64,000 nucleotides of DNA from Mycobacterium lehmannii (GTDB lineage Bacteria > Actinomycetota > Actinomycetes > Mycobacteriales > Mycobacteriaceae). Positions 39,525-49,069 of the stretch are shown here, one piece after another (positions within the stretch are counted from its first letter, which is position 1; each line of letters starts with the position of its first letter). The notes under the pieces were generated by a model. That model saw only the letters and a list, made by a program, of their open reading frames with translations, had not been told where the DNA came from and made no database searches. Location of the stretch: NCBI RefSeq assembly GCF_002245535.1, contig NZ_NKCN01000014.1, forward strand, positions 1 to 64,000. The letters run 5' to 3'. The translations under genes and the position numbers were made by a program.

Positions 39525-39851
39525 TCAGCCCGAACCCGGTTCCACCGCGGCCGTGGCTCGCGCCTCGACGGCGAACCCGGGCAGTATCGGTGACCGCGCG
39601 CGGACGGTGGCGGTGACGAACCGTCCGTCGCTGCGGGTAGCGATGGAGGCTCCCTCTGGCGCCAAATCGCGGGCCGTCGTAGCGCTGTCGTGGCCGCGGG
39701 CGGCGAGGCGTGCGGCCTCGCGCGCGGCGTCGACACACCGGATATGCATCGACACCGCCGTGAGTCCGCCCAGACACAAGACGAGGACGGCGACCAGCGC
39801 TGCCACCGCGAACGCCGCTTCGACCGTGGCGCCGCCACGTTCACCGGTCAG
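39525..39851 (-). CDS. TadE-like minor pilin (Rv3655c-type), apparent CTG start
   Basis: The 108-residue protein starts (L/M)TGERGGATVEAAF, a TadE-like prepilin signature with Glu five residues after the Gly-Ala cut. A membrane helix follows, then DAAREAARLAARG. The frame has no ATG, GTG or TTG at the expected place. CTG at 39851 overlaps the upstream pilin stop as CTGA, the same geometry as the ATGA/GTGA overlaps nearby. It is co-translated with the Flp-type pilin. Confidence 0.75.
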   Translation of the reverse strand: MTGERGGATVEAAFAVAALVAVLVLCLGGLTAVSMHIRCVDAAREAARLAARGHDSATTARDLAPEGASIATRSDGRFVTATVRARSPILPGFAVEARATAAVEPGSG

Positions 39852-40051
39852 ACGTTCGTGTTGAGAGCGCGGCTGATGATGTTGGTCAACGCGCTGACGA
39901 TCGAGTCGCCGGTGACGACCGTGTAGAGGATCGCACCGAACGCGGCGGCCGCGATGGTGCCGATCGCATACTCGACGGTCGACATTCCCTCGTCGGCGAC
40001 GACCAGCAGCGTCAGCCGCGTCTGGAGCGCTCGAATCCTGTTGCCCTTCAA
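39848..40051 (-). CDS. Flp-type major pilin, DUF4244 (Rv3656c-type)
   Basis: This 67-residue protein has a basic N-terminus, then DEGMSTVEYAIGTIAAAAFG, the class IVb prepilin pattern with the conserved Glu-Tyr pair, followed by one hydrophobic helix. It would be the structural subunit secreted by the Tad system encoded upstream. The gap to tadC is 23 bp. The stop is shared with the next gene's CTG. Confidence 0.88.
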   Translation of the reverse strand: MKGNRIRALQTRLTLLVVADEGMSTVEYAIGTIAAAAFGAILYTVVTGDSIVSALTNIISRALNTNV

Positions 40052-40074
40052 CTTTTCTCCTCACTCGTTGTCCT

Positions 40075-40644
40075 TCACACAATCCCCGACTGCAGCACGT
40101 CTGCGGCCAGCCCCGCGACGACCGGAATGATGCCCAGGCAGAAGAACGCCGGCAGGTAGCACACCCCCAACGGGCCTGCGATCAAGACCGAGGCGCGTTC
40201 GGCCGCGGCGCGCGCAGTGTCCGCCGCATGGTCGCGCGACCGGCTGGCCAGCGCGCTGACCCCTTGGGCGAGGGCGCTTCCCGAGGACGCCGACCGCCGT
40301 GCCAGCCGCAACAATGCGTCGACGCTGTGATCGCCCTCGGGTGCAGGGGCCCACGCGGTCGTAGGATCAGCGCCCAGGGCAAGCAGATCCGCGGCACGGA
40401 CCAATACTCGGGCCACCGTCGGCGGTGCCGAGGGCGCCGCGGCTGACGCAGCGCCGGCCACCGCCATACCCGAATGAAGGCAGGCCGCCAGCACTTCGAG
40501 CGCCGAGGCGAACGCCAGTGGATCGTTCGCCCGGACTTTGTGGTGTGACTTCGGATTTGGGCTGTGGGCGGTCCGCACACGGGCTCGGCCATCGGTGCCT
40601 GCGAGAAGCGCAGCGATCGCGAGAAGCAGCGCGGCAAGCGTCAT
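40075..40644 (-). CDS. Tad secretion membrane protein, TadC-like (Rv3657c-type)
   Basis: This 189-residue type II secretion F-domain protein is a short mycobacterial form. It has N-terminal and C-terminal helices, with LEVLAACLHSGMAVAGA and ASSGSALAQGVSALA in the cytoplasmic F domain. The ATG at 40644 overlaps the tadB stop (ATGA). It forms the inner-membrane platform with TadB. Confidence 0.85.
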   Translation of the reverse strand: MTLAALLLAIAALLAGTDGRARVRTAHSPNPKSHHKVRANDPLAFASALEVLAACLHSGMAVAGAASAAAPSAPPTVARVLVRAADLLALGADPTTAWAPAPEGDHSVDALLRLARRSASSGSALAQGVSALASRSRDHAADTARAAAERASVLIAGPLGVCYLPAFFCLGIIPVVAGLAADVLQSGIV

Positions 40645-41414
40645 CGGACCACCCCGCCGGTGATCCGGTCCGACCACACCAACCCCAGACATGTCAGTGC
40701 CGCACCGATGGCCAGGAGCCATTGGCCCGTCGACAACAGGAAGCGCAGCGGATGGGCGCCGATCAACTCGCCGAGTCCGATGCCCAGCAACGGCAGGACG
40801 GCGAGCACGGTGGCGGTGGTCCGCGCACCGGCCATACCCGCGCTCACTTGAGTCGAGAACCGTTCCCGCGCAACGATATCGCGGTGCGCGGTATGCATGA
40901 GCGTCGCGATGGCGAGGCCATGCGACTGAGCCAGATTCCAGCAGACCGCGAGCCGCTGCCAATACGTCGGCAGCGCCGACCGTCGTGCCACACTGAGCAT
41001 CCCGGCGGCGACATCGCCTCCCATCCGCGCCCTGGCCGCCACCGTGCGCAGTGCTGCCGCGACGGCACCGTCGGCCTCGTTGGCTGCCGTGTCGAACGCG
41101 GTCACCGGATGGGCGCCGATCCGCAGCTCCCCGACCAGGACGTCGAGCGCACCCTCCAGTGCGGCGGCCTCATTCGTCCGCTGCCGCTCTCTGCGCCGGC
41201 GCCGGCGGCGGGCTTCGACGGTGGCGGCCGCGATCACCGCCGCCGCTACGACACCGAGCGGCGCAACGATCATCAGGGTGACGAGGACGGCCACCAGCCA
41301 TAGAGGCGACGGGAGCCGTATCGCCCGGCGGCGTGAGCGTGCCAGCGGTGTGCGCCGCCGCGGACCTGGTGCGGTGAGAATCGCCAGCGCGAGGGCCAGC
41401 GCAGCGACGCTCAC
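40641..41414 (-). CDS. Tad secretion membrane protein, TadB-like (Rv3658c-type)
   Basis: This 257-residue protein has paired helices at both ends and a cytoplasmic F domain (LVGELRIGAHPVTAFDTAAN, then ARMGGDVAAGM). GTG at 41414 overlaps the ATPase stop (GTGA). It partners TadC in the pilus assembly platform. Confidence 0.87.
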   Translation of the reverse strand: MSVAALALALAILTAPGPRRRTPLARSRRRAIRLPSPLWLVAVLVTLMIVAPLGVVAAAVIAAATVEARRRRRRRERQRTNEAAALEGALDVLVGELRIGAHPVTAFDTAANEADGAVAAALRTVAARARMGGDVAAGMLSVARRSALPTYWQRLAVCWNLAQSHGLAIATLMHTAHRDIVARERFSTQVSAGMAGARTTATVLAVLPLLGIGLGELIGAHPLRFLLSTGQWLLAIGAALTCLGLVWSDRITGGVVR

Positions 41415-42577
41415 GAGCCACCCCGCTCACGGATCAGATCGTCGAGCCGCTGTGCGCCAGGGCCGAAACCGTGCCCGAGACGCCACGCCGTGGAGGCACG
41501 GACCGGGCCGTCGGCTCCGGCGGTCAACACCGCGATCTCGTCGAGTCGGCGCAGGCCCGTCCGGTCGCGGCCGACGTGGATCACCACTTGCACCGCGGCG
41601 CCGAGTTGGCTGTGCAACGCCGCCCGGTCGAGCCCACCGAGCGCCGCCAGCGCCTCGAGGCGCGCGGGCACCTCTGTCGGGCTGTTGGCGTGCACGGTTC
41701 CGGCGCCACCATCGTGACCGGTATTGAGCGCGCCGAGCAGATCGACGACCTCAGCGCCGCGTACCTCACCGACGACGATGCGGTCGGGCCTCATCCGTAA
41801 CGCCTGCCTCACCAGGTCCCGCACCGTCACCTCGCCCGCGCCTTCGACGTTGGCGCAGCGCGCCACCAGCTTCACCAGATGCGGATGAGGTGGCGCGAGT
41901 TCCGAGGCGTCCTCGACGCAGACGATGCGTTCGATCGGGGGAACCGCGCCGAGCAGGGCGGCCAACAGGGTGGTCTTGCCCGCCCCGGTGCCTCCCGAGA
42001 CCAGGAAGGCCAGCCGTGCGCGCACGACGCCGTCGAGGAGGGCGGCCGCGGCCGGTTCGATCGCGCCGGCGGCGGTCAGCGACGCCAGGTCCTGCGTCGC
42101 GGGGCGCAGCACCCGCAGCGACAGACACGTTCCCGCGGAAGCGATCGGCGGCAGGACCGCGTGTAGACGCACCGTGAACGCGCCGGTGCCGAGCCCGGTC
42201 AACTGGCCGTCGACCCATGGCTGCGCCTCGTCGAGGCGACGTCCGGCGGCGAGCGCCAACCGCTGCGCGAGCCTGCGCACGGAACTGTCGTCGGGAAAGC
42301 GAATTCCGGTGCGGCGCAACCCGTTGCCGTCATCCACCCACACCGCGTCCGGCGCCGTGACCAGAACATCGGTGGTGTCGTCGGCCGACAGCAACGGTTC
42401 GAGCACGCCCGCCCCGGTCAGCTCGGTCTCCAACAGGCGTAGCCCGCTGAGCACTTCGCTGTCGCCGAGCACACCACCGGACTCCGCGCGGATTGCCGCG
42501 GCCACCACCGTCGGCCGCAGCGGTCCCGATTCGGCCGCGAGCCGCTCGCGGACTCGGTCGATCAACGAGTCGCTCAT
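41411..42577 (-). CDS. tadA: Tad pilus assembly ATPase (TadA/CpaF family, Rv3659c-type)
   Basis: This 388-residue hexameric secretion ATPase powers pilin assembly. It has Walker A GGTGAGKTT, the Asp box CVEDASELAPPHPHLVKL, Walker B RMRPDRIVVGEVRG and the His box HANSPTEVPARLEAL. ATG at 42577 overlaps the upstream gene stop (ATGA). A longer frame reaching 42937 would be mostly inside the neighbour and is rejected. Confidence 0.93.
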   Translation of the reverse strand: MSDSLIDRVRERLAAESGPLRPTVVAAAIRAESGGVLGDSEVLSGLRLLETELTGAGVLEPLLSADDTTDVLVTAPDAVWVDDGNGLRRTGIRFPDDSSVRRLAQRLALAAGRRLDEAQPWVDGQLTGLGTGAFTVRLHAVLPPIASAGTCLSLRVLRPATQDLASLTAAGAIEPAAAALLDGVVRARLAFLVSGGTGAGKTTLLAALLGAVPPIERIVCVEDASELAPPHPHLVKLVARCANVEGAGEVTVRDLVRQALRMRPDRIVVGEVRGAEVVDLLGALNTGHDGGAGTVHANSPTEVPARLEALAALGGLDRAALHSQLGAAVQVVIHVGRDRTGLRRLDEIAVLTAGADGPVRASTAWRLGHGFGPGAQRLDDLIRERGGS

Positions 42578-43635
42578 GCGGCGATCGCAGGATGTTGTTG
42601 CAGAATCGTCAACACCTTGCGCGCCGCGCGGCCGAGCGGCGACCGACGACCGATCCGCAGTCCGCCCCGCTCGAGGGTGACCGCCATACCGGGTTGCGGA
42701 CGCATCCCCGCCAGCAGCGGCAACCCGACGATTTCGGCGACCTCCGCCGACCGCAGCCCGCCCGGTGCCGGACCGCGCACGACCACACCCGAGTTGGGAT
42801 TGAGCGTCGACACCCACCGGGCGACCGCGTCGGCCGCCGCGCACGAACGTACGTCGGCGGGTGTCACGACTACGGCGAGATCGGCGGAGGCCACAGCTGT
42901 CTCGGCCGCCGCGGTCGACCGCCTCGGGACGTCGCAAACGACGGTCGCACCCCCGCGACTGCCCGCGTCGATCACGGCACCGAGCGGTACGGGGTCGACG
43001 TCGCAGCCGACCCGGCTGCCAGACAGCACGGTCACGCCCCGTACGCGCGGCAACGCATCCCGCAGCGCCGCGTAGCTCAACCGCCCGCCCTGCAGCCGCA
43101 GATCCGGCCAGCGCAGCCCGGATTCGGCTTCACCGCCCACGACGAGATCGATGCCGCCGCTCCACGGGTCGACGTCGATCAACAACGCCTCGGGTGCGGC
43201 CAGCGCCAGCGCGGTCGCGAAGACCGATGCGCCTGCTCCACCGCGGCCGGCGATGACGGCCGCCACCGCACCGCGACGGCCCGCCTCGTGCAGCCCTTCA
43301 GCGGCCTCGGCCAACTCCGCCATCAACTCGTCGTCCTGCTCGGGCAGGGTGAGGACCCGCTGGGCACCGACCTCGATCGCCGCCTGCCAGTCGGCTCCGC
43401 GGGGTTCGACGCGGCCCACCAGGACGACGCGCGTACGTCGCGGCAACGCGCGGGCCACGCACCGGCGGGCGCCTGTGATGTCGAGCACGACGGCGGCCGC
43501 CTCGGTCCAGACCTTGCGGCTGGAGGGCTCCGACGCGTGGACGACCGGTACACCCGCCGCCGCACACACCCGGTCCACGTCCTCGCGAAGTGCCGGGTCG
43601 GCGATCAACGCGAGGTATCCACTCGATGAAGCCAC
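42574..43635 (-). CDS. ssd: CpaE/MinD-like protein (Rv3660c-type, septum site determining)
   Basis: This 353-residue protein has a receiver-like N-terminal domain (about 1-110) and a ParA/MinD-type domain. The P-loop is GRGGAGAS, so the usual KT is missing and ATP binding may be weak or altered. Other segments are LLIDVDPWSGGIDL and VVVTPADVRSCAAA. Rv3660c has been described as a septum-site regulator, while CpaE homologues localise Tad pili. It is the first gene of the Tad operon. GTG at 43635 has GGAGG directly against it, which is unusually close. Confidence 0.85.
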   Translation of the reverse strand: MASSSGYLALIADPALREDVDRVCAAAGVPVVHASEPSSRKVWTEAAAVVLDITGARRCVARALPRRTRVVLVGRVEPRGADWQAAIEVGAQRVLTLPEQDDELMAELAEAAEGLHEAGRRGAVAAVIAGRGGAGASVFATALALAAPEALLIDVDPWSGGIDLVVGGEAESGLRWPDLRLQGGRLSYAALRDALPRVRGVTVLSGSRVGCDVDPVPLGAVIDAGSRGGATVVCDVPRRSTAAAETAVASADLAVVVTPADVRSCAAADAVARWVSTLNPNSGVVVRGPAPGGLRSAEVAEIVGLPLLAGMRPQPGMAVTLERGGLRIGRRSPLGRAARKVLTILQQHPAIAA

Positions 43636-43719
43636 CCTCCAACCCTGTGGCCTGGGCTTGCGACGACGCTACCGCTGACGCCTCATCTGTGGATCAACGC
43701 GATCTTGTGAATGACCCAG

Positions 43720-44010
43720 GTAAGAGTCGGCAAACGAAAACGGCGTTCCGCAACCACTGTGAATGGCAGCACATATCCGGATTGCGAAAAGTCCTGAAAA
43801 AGGGACGACCCCCGCCAGGGGGGGAGGAGGCGGAGGTCGTCGTGTATCAGCCCCGGGGGGTCGGGCTGATGCACACCCGACATAAGCCGGGTAAGGCTCA
43901 CTATACACACGCCAGTCGGCTTCGGCGCAAGTGCTGCGCGCTGAGAAAAGTAGCCCGATCTGCGGAAGTGTCCTGTCTACGACACCTGTCATAACCTGCC
44001 ACTTTGTACA
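43720..44010 (+). ncRNA. Ms1/MTS2823 6S-like RNA candidate (ends approximate)
   Basis: The gap between the Rv3660c-type gene and the HAD gene is where mycobacteria encode Ms1 (MTS2823), an abundant RNA that binds core RNA polymerase. The stretch here has no real gene and is less GC-rich than its neighbours. It has clear nested stems: GACGACC (43804-43810) with GGTCGTC (43835-43841), extended by CCGCC/GGCGG; TCAGCCC with GGGCTGA (43847-43869); and ACCCG with CGGGT (43875-43892). The plus strand is taken from the known orientation. Both ends are estimates. Confidence 0.6.
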
Positions 44011-44040
44011 CTCTCCCGGCGATTGTCACGCGCGGGCCCC

Positions 44041-44046
44041 TATGCT
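44041..44046 (+). promoter_or_regulatory. -10 element TATGCT for the HAD gene
   Basis: TATGCT is followed by 6 nt and GTG at 44053, which indicates a leaderless mRNA and supports this start over a TTG at 44023. Confidence 0.55.
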
Positions 44047-44052
44047 GGCGTC

Positions 44053-44910
44053 GTGAGCGCATCTGGTTCGGCGGCCGAGGCGCCGGACGCGTCCGCGACG
44101 GGCGCTCCGACGGACGGTCCGGTCCGAACCGCCGCCTTCTTCGATCTCGATAAAACGGTCATCGCAAAAAGCAGCACTCTGGCTTTCAGCAAACCTTTTT
44201 TTGCGCAAGGACTAATGAATCGGCGGGCCGTGCTGAAGTCCACGTACGCCCAATTCCTCTTTCTCATGTCCGGCGCGGACCACGACCAGATGGACCGCAT
44301 GCGCGCGTACGTCACCAACATGTGTGCCGGCTGGGACGTGGAGCAGGTGAAGTCGATCGTGGGCGAAACCCTGCATGACGTCGTCACGCCGTTGGTTTTC
44401 GCGGAGGCGGCCGAGCTGATCGCCGACCACAAACTGTGCGGCCGCGACGTGGTCATGGTGTCGGCCTCCGGGGAGGAAATCGTCGCGCCGATCGCTCGTG
44501 CGCTGGGCGCCACACACGCGATGGCCACCCGTATGGTCGTCGAAGACGGCAAATACACCGGAGAGATCGCCTTCTACTGCTACGGCGAGGGCAAGGTGGC
44601 CGCGATCCGGGAACTGGCCGAACGCGAGGGTTACGCGCTCGAGCATTCGTATGCCTACTCCGACTCGATCACCGATCTCCCGATGCTCGAGGCCGTCGGC
44701 CATCCGAACGTGGTCAATCCCGACCGCACGTTGCGCAAGGAAGCCGCGGCCCGAGGTTGGCCCGTGCTCGACTTCTCCAAACCGGTGTCGCTGCGGGATC
44801 GGATTCCGGCCCCGTCGGGTGCGGCCATGGCCACCACCGCGGCGGTCGGCATCAGCGCTTTGGCCGCCGGCGCGCTGACCTATTCGCTGTTGCGGCGCTT
44901 CGCCTTCTAG
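44053..44910 (+). CDS. HAD-IB family phosphatase, SerB-like (Rv3661-type)
   Basis: This 285-residue haloacid-dehalogenase-superfamily hydrolase has the nucleophile motif DLDKT near residue 32, motif II Ser in VMVSASGEE, and motifs III/IV in GEGKVAAI and YSDSITDLPML. A C-terminal hydrophobic stretch (about 257-280) could anchor it in the membrane. The N-terminal 25 residues are Ala/Ser-rich and probably disordered. The family includes phosphoserine phosphatase-like enzymes and lysophosphatidate phosphatases, but the substrate is unknown. Confidence 0.87.
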   Translation: MSASGSAAEAPDASATGAPTDGPVRTAAFFDLDKTVIAKSSTLAFSKPFFAQGLMNRRAVLKSTYAQFLFLMSGADHDQMDRMRAYVTNMCAGWDVEQVKSIVGETLHDVVTPLVFAEAAELIADHKLCGRDVVMVSASGEEIVAPIARALGATHAMATRMVVEDGKYTGEIAFYCYGEGKVAAIRELAEREGYALEHSYAYSDSITDLPMLEAVGHPNVVNPDRTLRKEAAARGWPVLDFSKPVSLRDRIPAPSGAAMATTAAVGISALAAGALTYSLLRRFAF

Positions 44911-44972
44911 CCAACTCCTCACCCGCCAACCCGGGTTCCGCGTAACGATCCGGACTAGGGCTGATTTGGCCC

Positions 44973-45001
44973 TTGATGTGATCGCGGTCACGGGGTACAA
45001 A
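44973..45001 (+). promoter_or_regulatory. SigA-like promoter with Crp site in its spacer
   Basis: TTGATG (44973-44978) and TACAAA (44996-45001) are spaced by 17 bp. The Crp-type palindrome TGTGA-N6-TCACG (44977-44992) overlaps the -35 end and the spacer, close to the mycobacterial Crp consensus TGTGA-N6-TCACA. Binding there would be expected to repress. The HAD gene's own hairpin AGGGC/GCCCT (44957-44973) lies just upstream. No protein gene follows on this strand. Confidence 0.55.
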
Positions 45002-45007
45002 GGAGTC

Positions 45008-45304
45008 ACGGAAGCTTGGAGAGGCCAAGATCGAGTCGGAAGAGAAGGCTCGAATCTCCCGCTTCAGGCTCCCCAGCACGGAACCCGGCACCCACGCGGA
45101 GCACATGCCGCGGAATAGGCAAAAGTGTTGCGGGCCTGCGTATTTGCGAATAGCGGACGGCTAGAGCGACCCTTTGGGTGGGGTTGCAGTCGAAGCGCAT
45201 CGACAAGACGCCGAGGCCACCCACGCGACCCATCAGAGCACGCTTGGTAACCGGTCTCCGTGTTAGCGGGCGACGAGCCGAACCACGTTCGGAGCGTCGC
45301 CCGC
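45008..45304 (+). ncRNA. candidate Crp-regulated small RNA in a convergent intergenic region
   Basis: The 448 bp between convergent genes (44911-45358) carries no family-like protein. The promoter at 44973-45001 would start an RNA near 45008, and a very strong hairpin at 45266-45304 would end it, giving about 300 nt. Internal stems include GCGACCC with GGGTTGC near 45167-45189. A tiny open frame of 19 codons (ATG near 45106, after GGAG) is present but unsupported. M. tuberculosis has almost no gap here, so this is lineage-specific. Confidence 0.4.
45266..45304 (+). terminator. strong double-stem hairpin ending the candidate small RNA
   Basis: Arms GCGGGCGAC (45266-45274) and GTCGCCCGC (45296-45304) are perfect. 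Inside is a second stem, CCGAAC-CAC-GTTCGG. No T-run follows. It could also stop minus-strand transcription arriving from the Fic-like gene. Confidence 0.5.
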
Positions 45305-45358
45305 TTCGCGTTGGCGACGAGGCGACGACCTGTGATGGCCGCCCCTTTCAGCAACGCC

Positions 45359-46117
45359 TCAGGACGACGAGGCCGCCTGGGCGATCGACAGCGCTTCGCG
45401 GGCGCCCTCGCGCAATGCGCGGCAGCTCAACAGGATCCACGCGGTCAGGCCGTCGGGGGTGCCGGACGAGAAGCCTCGCGCCGCGGCGTCGTAGTCGCCG
45501 GACCGGCGCATCCAGTGAACCTCCGGCACCCCGAGCCCGTGTGGATCGAGCCCGGTGGTGATCGTCACCAACCGCGACGCCGCCCGCGCCACCACACCGT
45601 CGGCGGCGCCGAACGGGGCGAGCGTGAGCAGTTCGCCGTGCACGACGGCGGCGAGCACGGGCGCGGGCACCCGGGTCCCTCCCGTGAGGATGTCGGCCAG
45701 CAGGGTCAGCCGCGTGCCCACGTGCGCCTCCTGGCGCGGGCGGCCCAACCGCTCGTCGTCGGCGATGTCCGCCGCCGCCAACGCGTGCAGCCGGGCGATG
45801 GCCTGCAGCGGGGCGCGCTGCCAGACGCCGACCAAGGTTGTCGCCCCGCCTTCCACGGCTTCGGACACCCGCAGCGCCCCGGCCAAAACCGGGTCCGGGG
45901 TGCCGTCGTCGGACAGCGCGAACGCACCGCCGTCGAGCACCGACGACGCTCGGGCGGCTCGCAGCGCGGCCTCGGCGGCGCTTTTCGGCCAGCCCCGCAG
46001 GTTGGTTCGGTGGCGGTGTGCGCGGCCCAGCGCTTCACGGGCCTCCTCGGCGGCCTCCGCGACGCCGGGCAGGTCAGCCAGCGGCGCCAACGGGTCCTTC
46101 GCGAAGCCACCGGTCAC
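45359..46117 (-). CDS. degenerate Fic-fold protein (Rv3662c-type)
   Basis: The 252-residue protein aligns by eye with Fic-domain proteins. [12 protein letters not shown] matches the ASSxIEG helix, and [21 protein letters not shown] matches the segment leading into HPFxDGNGRxxR. The catalytic His is Ala and the anion-binding DGNGR is lost, so AMP transfer is not expected. The fold may serve binding. GTG at 46117 is supported by its -10 element. It diverges from acs. M. tuberculosis keeps the same gene. Confidence 0.65.
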   Translation of the reverse strand: MTGGFAKDPLAPLADLPGVAEAAEEAREALGRAHRHRTNLRGWPKSAAEAALRAARASSVLDGGAFALSDDGTPDPVLAGALRVSEAVEGGATTLVGVWQRAPLQAIARLHALAAADIADDERLGRPRQEAHVGTRLTLLADILTGGTRVPAPVLAAVVHGELLTLAPFGAADGVVARAASRLVTITTGLDPHGLGVPEVHWMRRSGDYDAAARGFSSGTPDGLTAWILLSCRALREGAREALSIAQAASSS

Positions 46118-46125
46118 GGCAGCAC

Positions 46126-46131
46126 ACGCTA
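46126..46131 (-). promoter_or_regulatory. -10 element TAGCGT for the Fic-like gene
   Basis: Read on the minus strand, TAGCGT (46131-46126) is followed by 8 nt and GTG at 46117, which suggests a leaderless transcript divergent from acs. Confidence 0.5.
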
Positions 46132-46214
46132 GCCGACCCGCGGACGAGCCGACCACGCCGTCTGCGGCGGCAAGCCGACCGTGACATCCCAATGTGTTTC
46201 GCCGACAGGGTGAC

Positions 46215-46220
46215 TACCCT
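46215..46220 (+). promoter_or_regulatory. -10 element TACCCT for acs
   Basis: TACCCT is followed by 7 nt (which include AGG) and ATG at 46228, so acs is probably leaderless. Confidence 0.5.
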
Positions 46221-46227
46221 CACAGGT

Positions 46228-48195
<1,968 letters not shown>

Positions 48196-48212
48196 ACAAG
48201 CACCCGCGGGGA

Positions 48213-48923
48213 TCAGGCGGCGGCGCCGACGGGGACGAAACCCGTCCCCGGCCGGTTCTTGGCCGTGATGTCGGCCAACTGCGTGTTGAACGACATCGTC
48301 ACCGCGGGGGTGTGCAGCGGGATGTACTTGATGACGCACGTCGGCAGGGCTTCGGAGAAGGCGCCGTGGATCATGCCGACCAGCCGATTGTTGACGGTGA
48401 CCGGCGCGCCCGAATCGCCGGGCTGACCGCACACCTGGTTGACGATGGTGCCCGGCTCCTCGCCCGGGCCCCACGTCACGCCGCACGAGTAGCCGGTCGT
48501 GCGGCCGAGCTTGCAGGCGATGTCACCGGCTACCGGATCGGGGCCCAGGCCGTCGATCTGGAACCCGTCGACGTTGTTGACCGGGCGCACCTTCTGCGGA
48601 TCGAACTCAATGACCGCGTAGTCCAGGGCGTCGTTGCCCGCGACCATCGTGCCCACCACGCCTGCGGCGTCGACGCCTTCGGCGCTGACCTTGGCCCCGG
48701 GCCCGCCGCAGTGCGCGGACGTGAAGCCCACCAGCCGTCCCCTGTTGTCGTTTCCGATCGCGGTGAGCGTGCACAGCGTCTCGCCGTTGACGACGAGGCC
48801 CGAGCCGCCACCCAACGAGACCAGTCCCTGAGCGTGCACTGTCGCGGACATCGAGAGGAATGCCGCTGCTGCGACGACGATGGTCGTGGCGAGACGGCAC
48901 AGCCGGAGGCCGCTGGTCTTCAC
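48213..48923 (-). CDS. secreted trypsin-like S1 serine protease (Rv3668c-type)
   Basis: The 236-residue protein begins with a signal peptide (cut near AQGLVSLGG, about residue 30). The triad is visible: His in FTSAHCGG, Asp in ALDYAVIEF and Ser in GQPGDSGAP. Several Cys suggest disulfides. The start GTG at 48923 follows GGGGAAA at a normal distance. It resembles alpha-lytic-type chymotrypsin-fold proteases. The substrate is unknown. Confidence 0.85.
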   Translation of the reverse strand: MKTSGLRLCRLATTIVVAAAAFLSMSATVHAQGLVSLGGGSGLVVNGETLCTLTAIGNDNRGRLVGFTSAHCGGPGAKVSAEGVDAAGVVGTMVAGNDALDYAVIEFDPQKVRPVNNVDGFQIDGLGPDPVAGDIACKLGRTTGYSCGVTWGPGEEPGTIVNQVCGQPGDSGAPVTVNNRLVGMIHGAFSEALPTCVIKYIPLHTPAVTMSFNTQLADITAKNRPGTGFVPVGAAA

Positions 48924-49069
48924 GTGAACGTTTCCCCTATCGACGCGCCCCGACCTGCCCTGCCACTGATCTGGCCAGTCTATCGTCGGCCGGGATCGTT
49001 TGAGCGCACGCCACATGGCAACATGAGTCGCGACCGACACCATCGCCGGCCTATGCGGGAGGAACCGTC

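Noticed and set aside
42578..42937. N-terminal extension of the Tad ATPase
   Set aside because: The extra residues are Arg/Gly-rich shadow sequence inside the CpaE-like gene, and ATG 42577 shows ATGA coupling.
43590..43994. Open frame of 134 codons over the Ms1 region
   Set aside because: Composition is unlike a protein, no family features are seen, and it crosses strong RNA stems and the neighbouring gene start.
45106..45165. Tiny 19-codon open frame inside the candidate small RNA
   Set aside because: It has a weak ribosome site and no conservation could be judged; it is mentioned only within the RNA entry.
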